A DNA stretch of 64,000 bases, taken from positions 18,363,706 through 18,427,705 of the forward strand of contig JAVLUZ010000145.1 in NCBI GenBank assembly GCA_036768485.1. Direction: 5' to 3'. Shown here one piece after another: positions 26,201 to 38,200 of this stretch. A program made the position numbers and the translations under genes. The stretch's first letter is position 1; each line of letters begins with the position of its first letter. The stretch comes from Mermis nigrescens. Lineage: Eukaryota; Nematoda; Enoplea; Mermithida; Mermithidae. The notes beneath the pieces were generated by a model. That model saw nothing but the letters and a program-made list of their open reading frames with translations. It did no database searches and was not told where the DNA came from.

Positions 26201-29200
26201 TTGGGGTTTTCGGTTTTTAGCTGCCTATGCGAACGCTGGATCTTGTAAAAAAATGACCAAGAGTAATGATATCGAATAAATTTGTCGTCAGCAGAATCAG
26301 AAATCTCAGATTGAAAAACGCGAGATAAAACATAAAAGTTACAATTCCTGTATCTTGACATACATTTCAACGGCTCGAAATTTTGGGTGCGGGGTCCCCA
26401 CACCATTTTTGAAGGAGGAGCGATAAATGACCTCCAATTTCTGGTCAAAAAACGCCTAGAAAGCGGCCAAGAATTCGATTTTTTTCAAAAAAGGCTGATG
26501 AAGGTCAAAAATTTTCTCGCTTGAGGGGATAAAGGCACAGCCAACTTTAGGTGAGGAATCCCTCCACCCCCTCTTACATGTATGATATATGTACTTTCAT
26601 ACAGAAAGTGCAGGTAGAAGTCGAAAAATGAAAAGCATGGGAATATTCGCTGATATAATGCGTGAGATGTAATCATGCGTTTGCTCTCTAAGCATTTCAT
26701 GGCTGTGCGGGTTTCGTGTTGACCTGGCTCCGGCCCCGGCTAGAAAGTCGGCCTCGGGGCATCCCTAGTTTTAAGCATCTTCAGTTATCCGTTAGCTCGA
26801 AAATATTGAATTAATACTTATTTTTCCACTACAGTGTTCGATTTTTTCAATTTTTCCATGTTTCTATGCTTTAGAAAAGATGGAGCATTATCAGAAACGC
26901 CAAAACATGTTTTAAACGCGTATCCGCCATTTTTGGGTCCAAAAGGAGTTTGCAATTTCACCCCAGGATTCCCATGCGTTGTGCACCTCTCGGACACGAC
27001 ACGACTACATTATTTTATCTTTTTCACGTCCTTTGTATTTTTTCGGTGTGCACGTGATTGGCGTTCATGATTTGCCTTCTATCTATGAAGTTCCTCTTCT
27101 GCTGACAGAGCAGAATGTCTTGCAATTCTTAGCCGAAAAATTAGAGTTGCCGTTCGTTTCGCGGACCGCTGATTTAAGTCACGTCGAAGGCATAGTTTCC
27201 AGGTGCATTCTCTTGCAATACGCACACGTGTTATATGTTACATAGGAATAAGGCTTTATGTATAAATTAATTAGCCATTATGTCGTATTCAGTGGAAATG
27301 GGTGGGGGTTTAACCCCCCCCAAAAAAAAATTCAGAAAAATCGGAAAAATAGGACTTTTTAAACGTTATTTTGTGCTATTTTTTGCCTTTTTGAGCCTAG
27401 TCCCCCAAAGTTAGTGTTGGTCCCCCCAAAATAGGACGCCCAGCTACGTTGCCTGGCCATTATGCCGTATTCAGAGGGACGAGGGCGGCCGCTCGCCTGC
27501 CCTTCCCCCTATCCTTGGCCGGAAAAAAATTTTAGAAGGCAAGATTATGCACGGAAAGATGGAAAAATGCACCTTTAGTTGAACATCTTATTCGGCGTTT
27601 CGCGTCGTACATGTATATGTATGCAGTATTTTCCATAAGATTTGCTTCAAGCGCGGCAAGAAACGACACATTTCGCAGCCATTAAGAAAAAAATTTTTCT
27701 CGAAAAAAATAATGATCTTAAGGGATAGGGCATGTTGAAAATCGTAGAAATGTGGTTTTTCTTTAGCTAGTTACGTAGAAATGTGGTTTTCTCTAGCTAC
27801 ATATCATATCCGAAGGAAGTTTCCAAGATATAACCTAATTCATCTTGGACATACAAGCTATATAGGCGGGTGAAGGGGTATAACCCCCTGAAGGTTCAGC
27901 CGGAGAGTGTACGTGTCCGGCGATTTTGAGCTAAATGGAACGTTTTTCCTATCATCTTTGAGGTCAAAAGCAGTAAAAACGTTTAAACTTTTCCGGCGCT
28001 TCACGCCAAATTAGTACTTTTAAGTACTTTTTACTCAAAAAGCATCCAAAATTGATATATGTTTGCACTTTTAGTGTTAAAGAAGATATAGTGCAGTCAA
28101 ATGGGCTGAAAATGCTTTTAAAATGCGAAATTACCACGAAAAGACGTTTTATAGGCTATTTTGATCGTTAAAACAGCAAAAAAATTCTGAACGTTAAATT
28201 GACTGTTTTGGATTTTTGGAATTTCACCTTCCCCTGCCGACCCTGACCTTGTGCAGCTATGATCCTGGATTGGCTCAGTTGCACGAATCTGGATAAGAAT
28301 GGGCGTGCATCACAACTTTTTGCACCGACGAATGAAAGACAGGCCGTGCAAATGAACGCTGACGCTCATTTGCACAGGGTGCAAGCGGAACATCTTTGGA
28401 AAATGAAGAAAAATTAGCGAGAATTCCTGCTTCAACTGTGCGCAGTTTTATCTCTCCGGAGTCGTTTTTACCACGAAATCCTCAATATAATTCTACTATG
28501 TCATGGGGTTTTTCTCTAAATAATAGCAAAACAATTTATGTATGAGGAAAAATGCAGAAGAATGCAGCTTACCTTGATATGACTATCATATGTACATACA
28601 TGAAATGGCTCAGAAATTTAGGTTGGGGTTCTTCGGCCATTTTAAGAGGTAGGAGGTGAATGACCTTCAATTTTTGGCCAAAAATGGCTAAAAAACACCT
28701 GAAAATGGCTAAAAAAACAAATTTTTATGAAAATGGGAGTTACATGTGTGATGACCTTTTTCTAAAAGCGTGCAAGTAAACTGCCAATTTCCTCATTACG
28801 CATGTAAGTAGAGACCGTGCAGAATAACTTCTGGCCTGCCTGCACTCACTTAGCTATACATATCTGTCATGAATTACATACTTCGTCAATAAAGTTGACG
28901 TATCACCACAAAAGCACAGCATGGAAATTTTGGAGAGGTGAAATTGTAAAGTTCCTTTTTGGGCTCAAAGAGGAGAATACTTTGGAGACGCGTCAAAAAC
29001 ATCGTTTTTCGACGTTTCTATCGATGCTCAACCTTTGAGGGGCATAAAAACAAAAAATTGAAACTAATCGATTAATCGGACAAAATATACATAGTTTAAA
29101 AATGAGTGTATGGCGCGAAGCGCCGATAATTCGACACTTCTGAGCAAATATGTAGATATGTAGCTAAAACGCGTAAAACAGCACGTTTTCTAAGGATTTC

Positions 29201-32200
29201 TTTGGAAACTTTTGGAAAATCGCGAATTCTGAGTGGGGGTGAAATCTTTCCCCAAACCCCGCAAGATAATGTATGCGTTTTATCATGTTAGGGTTGCATT
29301 ATAGCAATATGATTACTTACGATACATTTTAAAATATGTACATTTGATTTTCTGCCTGTAATCTCTTTCATTTTAAATAGATCATTTGCACTTGTAATTT
29401 CACCTGCTGTAAAAGTACGTTAAAAGTACAAATTCACACTGGGAGTAATGAGGTACCCCCCTCCCAGGAGCTTTTGGACCACGTGCATGTATGATCAGCA
29501 GCACATCAACTTTTAACGATTTTCGGTTTCCCGGAGAAATTTGGCTGCGGTATCGGCTACGGTAAGCCACGTACCATTCCTTCCGTTGCTCGACAAGTTC
29601 GAGATTGTCGAATACAATGTATCGAAGCAGCACATGTATGTACATCATGAATATATATGTACGCACGTATATTTGAACCATATGGTGAGCATACATGTTA
29701 CGGTCCATAATTTTGTATGGAGGTCCCCAGCTATTTGAGCGGGAGAAGGGAATAAATAACCTCAAATTTTTGGCCAAAAACGGCCAAAAGAAACCTAAAA
29801 ACGGCCAGCCCAAAATTTAATTTTTTTTCGAAAATCGGAGGTGTTCAGAATTTTTCTGGCTTTGAGGGGGATGGGGGACGAACTCGAGAGCATTTTAGTG
29901 TCTTCTAAGAACAATTTTCAGATATCTTGAGTCAGATGTCTTGAGAATTATTAGAATAGAGTCAAAAATAGAGGCATTTTTGAGTGTTTATCAACGAGCT
30001 TTATACAAAGGTAAAGAAAAAGTTGAAAAATTTCCAATCCATTTCTTACTTGCATACAAAAAATCTATCGCTAAAACTTTCTGCGCAACTGATTTCATCA
30101 TACAGTCCATAAAAAATACTTAACTTTTTGTCGCTGTACTCCGTCTTTGTGCTGTGCAGAAACAAGCAGAAACTTGTCAGAAACATTTAACAGGTCCTCC
30201 ATGTGTAACTCAAAATTTTAGTGGTTTAAGGGCCGAATGACAGAAGGCCGGTTAACCGATGGTTAAGCTCTAACCTCCGGTTAGCTAACCTTAGGTTAAA
30301 TTTAAACAGCGGTTAAATTTAACCGGTAGTGACAGAACGCTGGTTAGACTCTGGTTCTCTAACCTATGGTTAAAGTCTGGCAACCAGACTTTAACCGGTG
30401 GTTAAAAAATTTTCTCACGATTCTCAGCACAGGAAATCAACGAGCAGGATATGATTCGTATCTGCATAATTCGATGCATGCAATTTTTTGACTTCATTAC
30501 GTACTTATCCATTGTCCGACGCATTAATACTGTTCCTGCATTGTTTGTTACCTTACTTCTTCCCTAAGTCTCTTGTGAATTAAAATGTCTTCTGAAAAGA
30601 AAAAGGAGCGAAATTTAAATTTTTCCAGTCTAGAAATTCACTTTTTGATCGAATGCGTATCAAAACATAAACACATTATCGAAAATAAGAAAACGGACGA
30701 CGTTACTACACAAACGAAGAAAAAAATTTGAAATCAATCGGCGACGCGTCTGAAGAAGACCTGACCGTCGATCGCGAAGCAAAGTCCAGCTTGAAGAAAA
30801 ATGGCGAAGCTTGAAAATAGTGATCCATCCAGGGCTAACAACATAAATAATCCTTAAGCAGAGATTTAACCCTGCTAGGAGCAAGGTTAAAAATCTCTGG
30901 TTAAATCAGCCGTTTTTAATCTCCGGTTAGTTTAACCGGCCTTCTGTCATACCGATATTTAACCAGCAGTTAACCAGATTTTAAGCGATGGTCATACCAA
31001 AAGCATTTAATCGGAGAGTTTAGTCGACTTTTCTGGACTTTAACCATCGGTTAACGTTAACCAGCGTTCTGTCATTCGGCCCTAAATGGTGAAAAATATA
31101 CACGAACAATGAATTCGGCGCGGATTGCCGGAAAACTTTGCGTTCATTAGCTCCAAAAGTACGCTGAAATCCTGTTTTAGCGGTCTTTCAAATGCACTTC
31201 GGGTTTATTTATTTTTTTCCTTTTTACCCTTGTGAAAACAAAATTTTTCCGTTTTCGGGGGTGGCTGCAATTTTCCCCTTCCCTTCATGGCAAAGGCCTG
31301 TATATATGTACGCATTATTGGCAATAAAAAAGCAATGACCTCAAAAAAGAACTCATGGTATGTGCTGAAACTCCCAATTATCATTATTAGCCTGGACAGT
31401 CTTTAAATGGCGGATTGAGGGGCTGTGGTGAATTAAGTGAAGTTGGTTGAAGTAGAATGTTGGTCGATAAATTGCTAAAATACAACGTAAATGTCCCTTC
31501 CACTCCTGAACTTGTTTGAAATTATTGAATTAGGTGCAGTTTGCTATAGCTTTTTCATGAAAAATACAATAACATTCTATTCTTTTTGATTTAAAGCCCT
31601 TATTAGTAAGTGCATGCTACAGTCATTCAACGAAGGTTGATCAAGAACAATGTAGAATTTAACGAATAAATATCGCCAGATAGTGCATAGCCAAGTTGTA
31701 ATGTTATTGTCTCTAAGTTAAACAGACTGCCACATTTACATGTTTCTGCACTAATTTACCATTTGCCCCTCATTCTATGAATTGGAAAAAAACAAGGAGG
31801 AACAACTTGCTGGCAAATTTATGGTAATTCATTAAAAAACGGTACATTACTAAAAAGGTTATACCTAAAGTATGCTCAAAATTAGCCGTTGAGACTTTGC
31901 AAGAGTATAGTCCGATGTTCGTTTGCTTGTTTGATAACATTTTTAAACACGAGAAAGTTTTTTATAAATCCGGGCTTTTTGCACTAAAAATAGATAGTTC
32001 GTTTTCGGCGCGATAAACTTCTCAAATATTTTTGCAAAAATAGTAGATTTGATAGCTCGCAGAAAAATTTGAGCAAACATTCATGTAAAAAATGCACGTT
32101 AACAATATTGCTCACTTTAAAAATCGAAATTTTGAGCCTGGAAACGTCTGTGAACAAAAAACCAATGAATTTGTCAATCAGTTTCACTACCGTTCGAAAT

Positions 32201-35200
32201 TGTCAAACCTGATGGAGGTCAAATTCACTCCCATTTACTGCAAATTTACAGCAAAACTAATCCGAATGAGTTCAATAAATTTTTTACATTTGTTGTCAAT
32301 GTTTGTTTCTCAAACGCTGAGGATTTCAGCGATATATATGCTTTCGTTAACAAATTGTCAATTACAGTGTTTTTTGTACAAGGTCCATTTGTACATATGT
32401 ACAAAGATGGTCCTCAAAAGTCTGTGAACGTTTTGTACACACAAATTTTTGGGTATTTGGGTACTATAATATCGTACAGAAGCGATTTTAGTGTGGTAAA
32501 AACAGATTTGTTCGACTTTTGGTAGTATATTTTAGATAATTTCTGGGTGCTCTAAGGGCAAAAATCACTAAGAATCGTCTTAAAACGGCGTGAAGCGCCG
32601 AACAATTTGACATTTATTTCGAAATGCAATTTCTGCCAATATAAAGATATATAGAACACACAAGTACTCATTTCGGTGCGAAGCGCCGAAAAATTTTTGC
32701 GAATTTTAGACCTTTTTTCCATTTTTTGTCTTCCCAAAAATCTTTGTACATCGAAAAAATCTTTGCCGAATACAAAAAAACACTGGTCAGTTACAATCTC
32801 TATTTTGTCAAAAAGCTTTAGAAATTTTCTTGCGCCAAAACGTGAACTATGTAGTCTTAGGGGACATGTCCTGGGTTTAGAAGGTAACGAGTCGTCGTTC
32901 AACGGAGTATTTACTTACTTTTAGTATGCGTTCGGCTACTTGTGTTGTAAGAATCGTGATGGTTAGGAAATACGTGAAAATGAAAGACGCCTATACATCG
33001 GTCATTGAAGCTTTAAAGCACGCGGCCTTGTTTTGCAATAAGCGACTTGAACTACATGTAAGCATACAACCGACTCAGAATTTAAGCTGGATGGCTAGCC
33101 TAGAATGCTCGGGAGAATTAGCTTAGCATATCGGGCAGACATGCATCGCTTAGGACTTCGGGGGGACGGGTGGGGTGAAACTGAAAAATTGTTCAAAACC
33201 GTTGGATACCCGTCTAAAACATATTTTTTGGCGTTTATAACCAGGGTGGCCACTCACCCGGGAATCCGGGAAACCCGGGAAAAGCCCGGGAATTTTTCGG
33301 CACCCGGGAAACCGGGAAAAAGCCGGGATTTTCGTCAAGAAATTTAATTTGAACTCAGCTTTTTGAGGCCAAAAATATTGAATTAATAGTACAATGTTAC
33401 ATTTTTTATCGCTTTTAGTATCATACTAGTTTACCTGTTTTTATATTTTTCATGTAGCATTTATTTCCGTTTTTCTTCTCGCCCATTGTCACATCGTTGA
33501 CTGCTATTTGTGTATTCTCTTTGTTTGATATAGCTAGTAGCTATCTGTACTATTGTTCGCTAAGACGTTTTTGCAACAGTGGTTTTTCGTACTCGGCAAA
33601 GATTTTTCCCGATGCACAAAGACTTTTCGGGACCGTCTTTGTACATGTACAACGATTTTTGGGAAGACTAAAATTGCAAAAAAGGTCTGAAATTCGCAAA
33701 AACTTTCGGTGCTAATCGCCGAAATGAAAAATTGTGTGTTCTATATATCTTTATAATGGCAGGAGATTGCATTTCAAAGGGAAAAATGTCAAATTTTTCT
33801 GGCGCTTCGCGCCGTTTTAGAGAGGATCCCTTAGTGATTTTTGCCCTTAGAGACTCACAAATTAGCTAAAATACCCTATCAAAAGTCGAAGAACTCTGTG
33901 TTTTGGGAAGATTTTTGGGAAGACAAAAACTGTAAAAAAGATATAAAATTCCCAAAAATTTTCGGCGCTGTGCGCTGATATGAGTAATTGTTTGTCCTAT
34001 GCAGGGGAGGATTTAAGTGGGGGCGGTGGGGGTGCGCCGCCTCCTCCCATTGGCCAAAAGTATTTGGCGAGATAAAGAATGGATAAGCAATTTGCAATGA
34101 TTTTTGGCCGTCAGTGACCATAACTTCTCAAATTTTTCCGGCGCTACGCGCCGGATGATCCTATGAATAACATTTATTTACTTTCTTGGCGACATGGAAG
34201 CACGTTTTTGTTTGTATTCAGCAAAGATTTTTCCCGATGTACAAAAATTTTTGGGAAGACAAAAACCGCAAAAATGGTCTGATATTCGCGAAAATTTCCG
34301 GCGCCTCGCGCCGTAATGAGGAATTGTGTGTCCTATATATCTTTATAATGGCAGAAATCGCATTTTGAAAGGAGAAATGTCGAATTTTTCAGCGCTTCGC
34401 GCCGTTTTAAGACGATTCTTAATGATTTTTGCCCTCATAAAAACAGGAATTAGCCAAAATACACTAGCCAAAGGTCGAACAACTCTGTTTTTACCGCACT
34501 AAAGTCGTTACCGTACTATATCATAGTATCCAAAAATTTGTGTGTACGCAATGTACAAAGACTTTTAGGGACCATCTTTGTATATATACAAACGGACCTT
34601 GTACAAAAAAAACACTGCCTGGAAGCCATTTTCTGTTCATGTAGGTTTCAAAACAATTTTAACATCTATTTCTGCATAGTTTTCTTCTATTTTCAATTAA
34701 AAATTTCGATGTTTCGCATCAAATGCTACAAATACAGGAAATCAAGCAGTAAATCATGCTTCTAGACGTCTATCCGCCTTGATTTCACAAATTTTTCGGC
34801 GCTTCACGCCAGATTTTTGTTAAACTCAAAGGAATTTAATGATTTTTTCGCACAAAATTGTCTAACATTTTAAAATTTTTAGAAAAAATATTGCGTCAGG
34901 TGATTTTATGTAAAAGTATACAATGTAAAACACCGGAAAAAACGCCATTTTGCGCATTAAGAGCAAATTTTCGGACCTATTTTTGACTTTTTCTGATAAA
35001 GTAGGGATACCGCCCCCCTTAAGAAAATTCTAGATCCGCCACTGATCCTATATATCTTTAAAATGGCAGAATTTGCATTTAGAATGGAAAAATGCCAAAT
35101 TTTTCGACGCTTCGCGCCGTTTTGAGTCAATTTTTAGTAATTTTTGGCGTGAGAAACCCAGAAATTAGCTGAATTACACTACCAAAGATCGAAAACCCTG

Positions 35201-38200
35201 TTTTGCCACACTAAAATCGCTACTGTACTATATTATAGGCTGTGAGAACTGCTATCGACAACTCGTTAGCATAATTGAAAAGGAAATTATGATTGTTCCA
35301 AAACGTTTCGTGTAGTATTTGCATTTGTTTGATTAAAAGTTGCTTGTGCCTTATCCTTTTTCATGTTCTTATCATGACACTTCTTCGTATATAGTGTGCG
35401 TTTAAAGCATGATTTAAAACCGGGAAATTGTCCATAAATCACCCGGAAAACCCTGGAAAAACCCGGGAATTTTATTTTTGGGAAATCAGTGGCCACCCTG
35501 TATAACGATGCCCCGTCTTTCTTGAACGTAAAAACGAGAAAATTCTGAAAAAGTGACAAAATATTCGAATAAACTGAATATAATATAGTCAAAAAATGAG
35601 TATATGGCGCGAAGCGCCGAAAATTTGGCACCTCTGAGTAAACAGGTAGGGAAAACGCCTAAAAGAAAACCTTTTCTACGAATTTTTAGAAGTTTTTGGA
35701 AAATCGCATCTTCTGAGGGAGGGGGTTGAACAAACTTTCGGGGTTGAACCCCACCAAGATCATGTAAGGTTCTGTATGATAATTTCGGTGTTTGGCAGTG
35801 AAGCTCAGCCAATATCTGGAGTTTTAGCGATGGAAATACACAAATTTATCAATACGGCGCTCGGCAAATTTTGACATATTTACCATTTTCAGGTAGAATT
35901 AGCGGTCTCTTTCGCACTAAACTCGAAAATTGTCTTGCAGCACTTTTCGTTTCCTCAAAATTGCCGACTCTCACTACCTGATTTTCTGAAACCTAGGAAG
36001 GGGTTATTAATGCCCCCTCTCACTCCCAACCCCTGAGTCCACGTGTACACATCCCCGAAATTTAATATTTCACCCTCTCTTTTTGGCAAAGACTTGCTTT
36101 GTGTATCGGTTATTTACTTGGCGTTTTTTTGACAAAAATAGATTTAAATTCACCCCGCTTTCAACGAAAAATGGCTAACTCCTATATCCATTTGAAATTT
36201 AGAGCTGATATGTGACTGATCCTGAAATTGTCAGAAAGTTTCCGTATACTGTATTTAGGCCTGAGATTCCAACTATGATTCAGGAACAAAATCTTAATTC
36301 AGTTCTTGAGCAAGTGCCATAGGGTAGAGCATTTTCTGAACTCCTAGCTATTAGCCTATGTGTGCATGCTTCATTATTCAAAATTTTGTGGCAGTACTGT
36401 GCTGAAGCATGTTTAATTGATTTCAGATAAAGAATAGTCTTTGTATGAAATTTCGCTTGGCTCTTGTCCACTTTTCGTGACCTTTATGAATATTTATTGA
36501 TCTTTTCATTCCTTCAAATTTTGCGAGGAATTACGCACTTGTTTTTAATTTTGCCTATGTAATTAAACATTCATTAATTTTGGATAAGCTGAAAGTACAA
36601 TGTCACAATCAGGCCCGTAGTCAGGATTTTATTTATTTCTAGGGAGGGGGCAAAAAAATTTTGAAAGTTAGATATTTCAAGAATTATTAAAGGGTAGTCA
36701 AAAATAAGGGCATTTTTGAACATTTCTCAACGAGCTCTACACAATGGCGATGAAAAATTTCATTTCTTAATTTTTTGTATTTGTCGTCAATCTTTTTGCT
36801 CTGCTACGAAAAACAATCAGAAAATTAGTGATTTGCCATAAAGCGCCGAAAAAATATAACATGTTTTCCATGTCAACTGAAATTTGAGCGTTTTAAAAGA
36901 CAAAACTATACAGGAACGCTTTATCTGGTAGAATTTTGCATTTAATAGCTCAAAAGTACACAAGAAACCTGTTTGACGACGTTTTAAATGCATTTTAAGA
37001 ATATTTCATTTCTTCCCTTCAGGGAACCTTGTGCGGAATAATATTTTTTGATTTCGGAATGCGGGGCAATTGCCCCCTATGGCTATGGGCCTGTTAACAG
37101 TGGTTGACTTTATATGACCTGATATATTTCGTACTTTTATGCATGCATTAATAAGGCATGACTTTGTTTTCCAGTTCGTCGATTCGTCGCATTTAGAGCC
37201 TGAAATGTCGATCGCAAACCCCAAACTGTTCAAAGAAGCTTGGAATACGCTAGAAGCAGCTGAGTGAGACGATTTTTGCTTTACATATGACTACTCTCGC
37301 GTAAAATATTCTTGATCAATAGCCTACTGCCTTTGGTCTTTGGCTGTATTTCATTTAATTTCTTTGTTCTATTTTATTTTTGATCTTTCGTTCACCATGG
37401 GATATCAATTATATGAGGATGTTCAACCAGAATCTGATTCTTCTTGCAACTTGAACGCATTCACATCTCCCTCATCAACGAATTACGTTAAAGCGGCGTC
37501 AAAAATTTTTATTGCTTGGTATCGTAGATGCACAAGGTCAGGGTCGGCAAGGAGGGCTGAAATCCCAGAAACCTATTGCAGCAAAATCAACGCTCACGAT
37601 GTATTTGCTGTTTAAATGGCTAAAATGGTCAAAATAGCCTATAGAACGTTTTTTTCGTGTTAATATTGCATGCTTAAAGCATTTTTCTGTCGATTTTAAC
37701 TGCATTATATCACTTAAAACAGTAAAAATACAGAAATTGATCAATTTTAGGCGCTTTTTGTGTAAAAAGTGTAGAAAATTTATTACTAATCCGCCGGAAA
37801 ATTTTTGATATCTCTACTGCTTTTGATTTCAAAAATGATGCAAAAAATGTTCCGTCAGTTCAAAATCGCTGGACAGTACCAGTCTGGCTGACCCTTTGGC
37901 GGGGGTAATGCCCCCTATATGTGCATGCATGCTAGGTACTCTTGATGTCCATTTCGGTTCTCAGTAATTAGATTTAATACACAATAGAAGCACGAAATCC
38001 TAAAAAAACAAGTGCTCAGCGTATCTGCAATAGCGCATGGCAGTGACATTTCTTATTAAATTGTATCCTTTTACATCAGCGTTACTAAAGAACGAAATTT
38101 TAAATGTAATTTTTACCACTTAATTATTTGTGAAAGTTAAATACGTTTTAGTGAAATGTTGAAAAATATAATTTCTTTTTATATACATAATGTATAACCG

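Larger units (their letters stand above)
33577..35245 (-). mobile_element. Family C MITE, level 3 of the nest, right end lost
   Basis: Starts CAGTGGTTTTTCGTACTCGG and follows the family C order on the minus strand. After the level-4 insertion it continues with CCTATATATCTTTAAAATGG to about 35245, where the other terminal part is missing. Confidence 0.8.
33242..35500. mobile_element. hAT-like element M (GGTGGCCAC ends), level 2 of the nest
   Basis: The ends CAGGGTGGCCACTCACCCGG and CAGTGGCCACCCTG are inverted, and both are followed inward by repeated CCCGGGAA/CCGGGAAA motifs, a well-known end type among animal hAT elements. Flanks TTTATAAC (33234-33241) and TATAAC (35501-35506) fit a short duplication. 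No transposase frame survives. Confidence 0.85.
33136..35768 (+). mobile_element. Family B element hosting a stack of four further elements
   Basis: Left part CAGACATGCATCGCTTAGG through GGCGTTTATAAC. It resumes after the insertions at TATAACGATGCCCCGTC and ends near AAGATCATGTAAG. Joining across the gap restores the family B order (TTGGCGTTTCTAACGATGC in other copies). It is the outermost and oldest layer of a five-level nest in intron 8. Confidence 0.8.

Noticed and set aside
29400..29813. 137-codon minus-strand frame
   Set aside because: It overlaps a family G fragment and intronic DNA; no domain, and the same [15 protein letters not shown] strings come from the AAACGGCC centre of the family.
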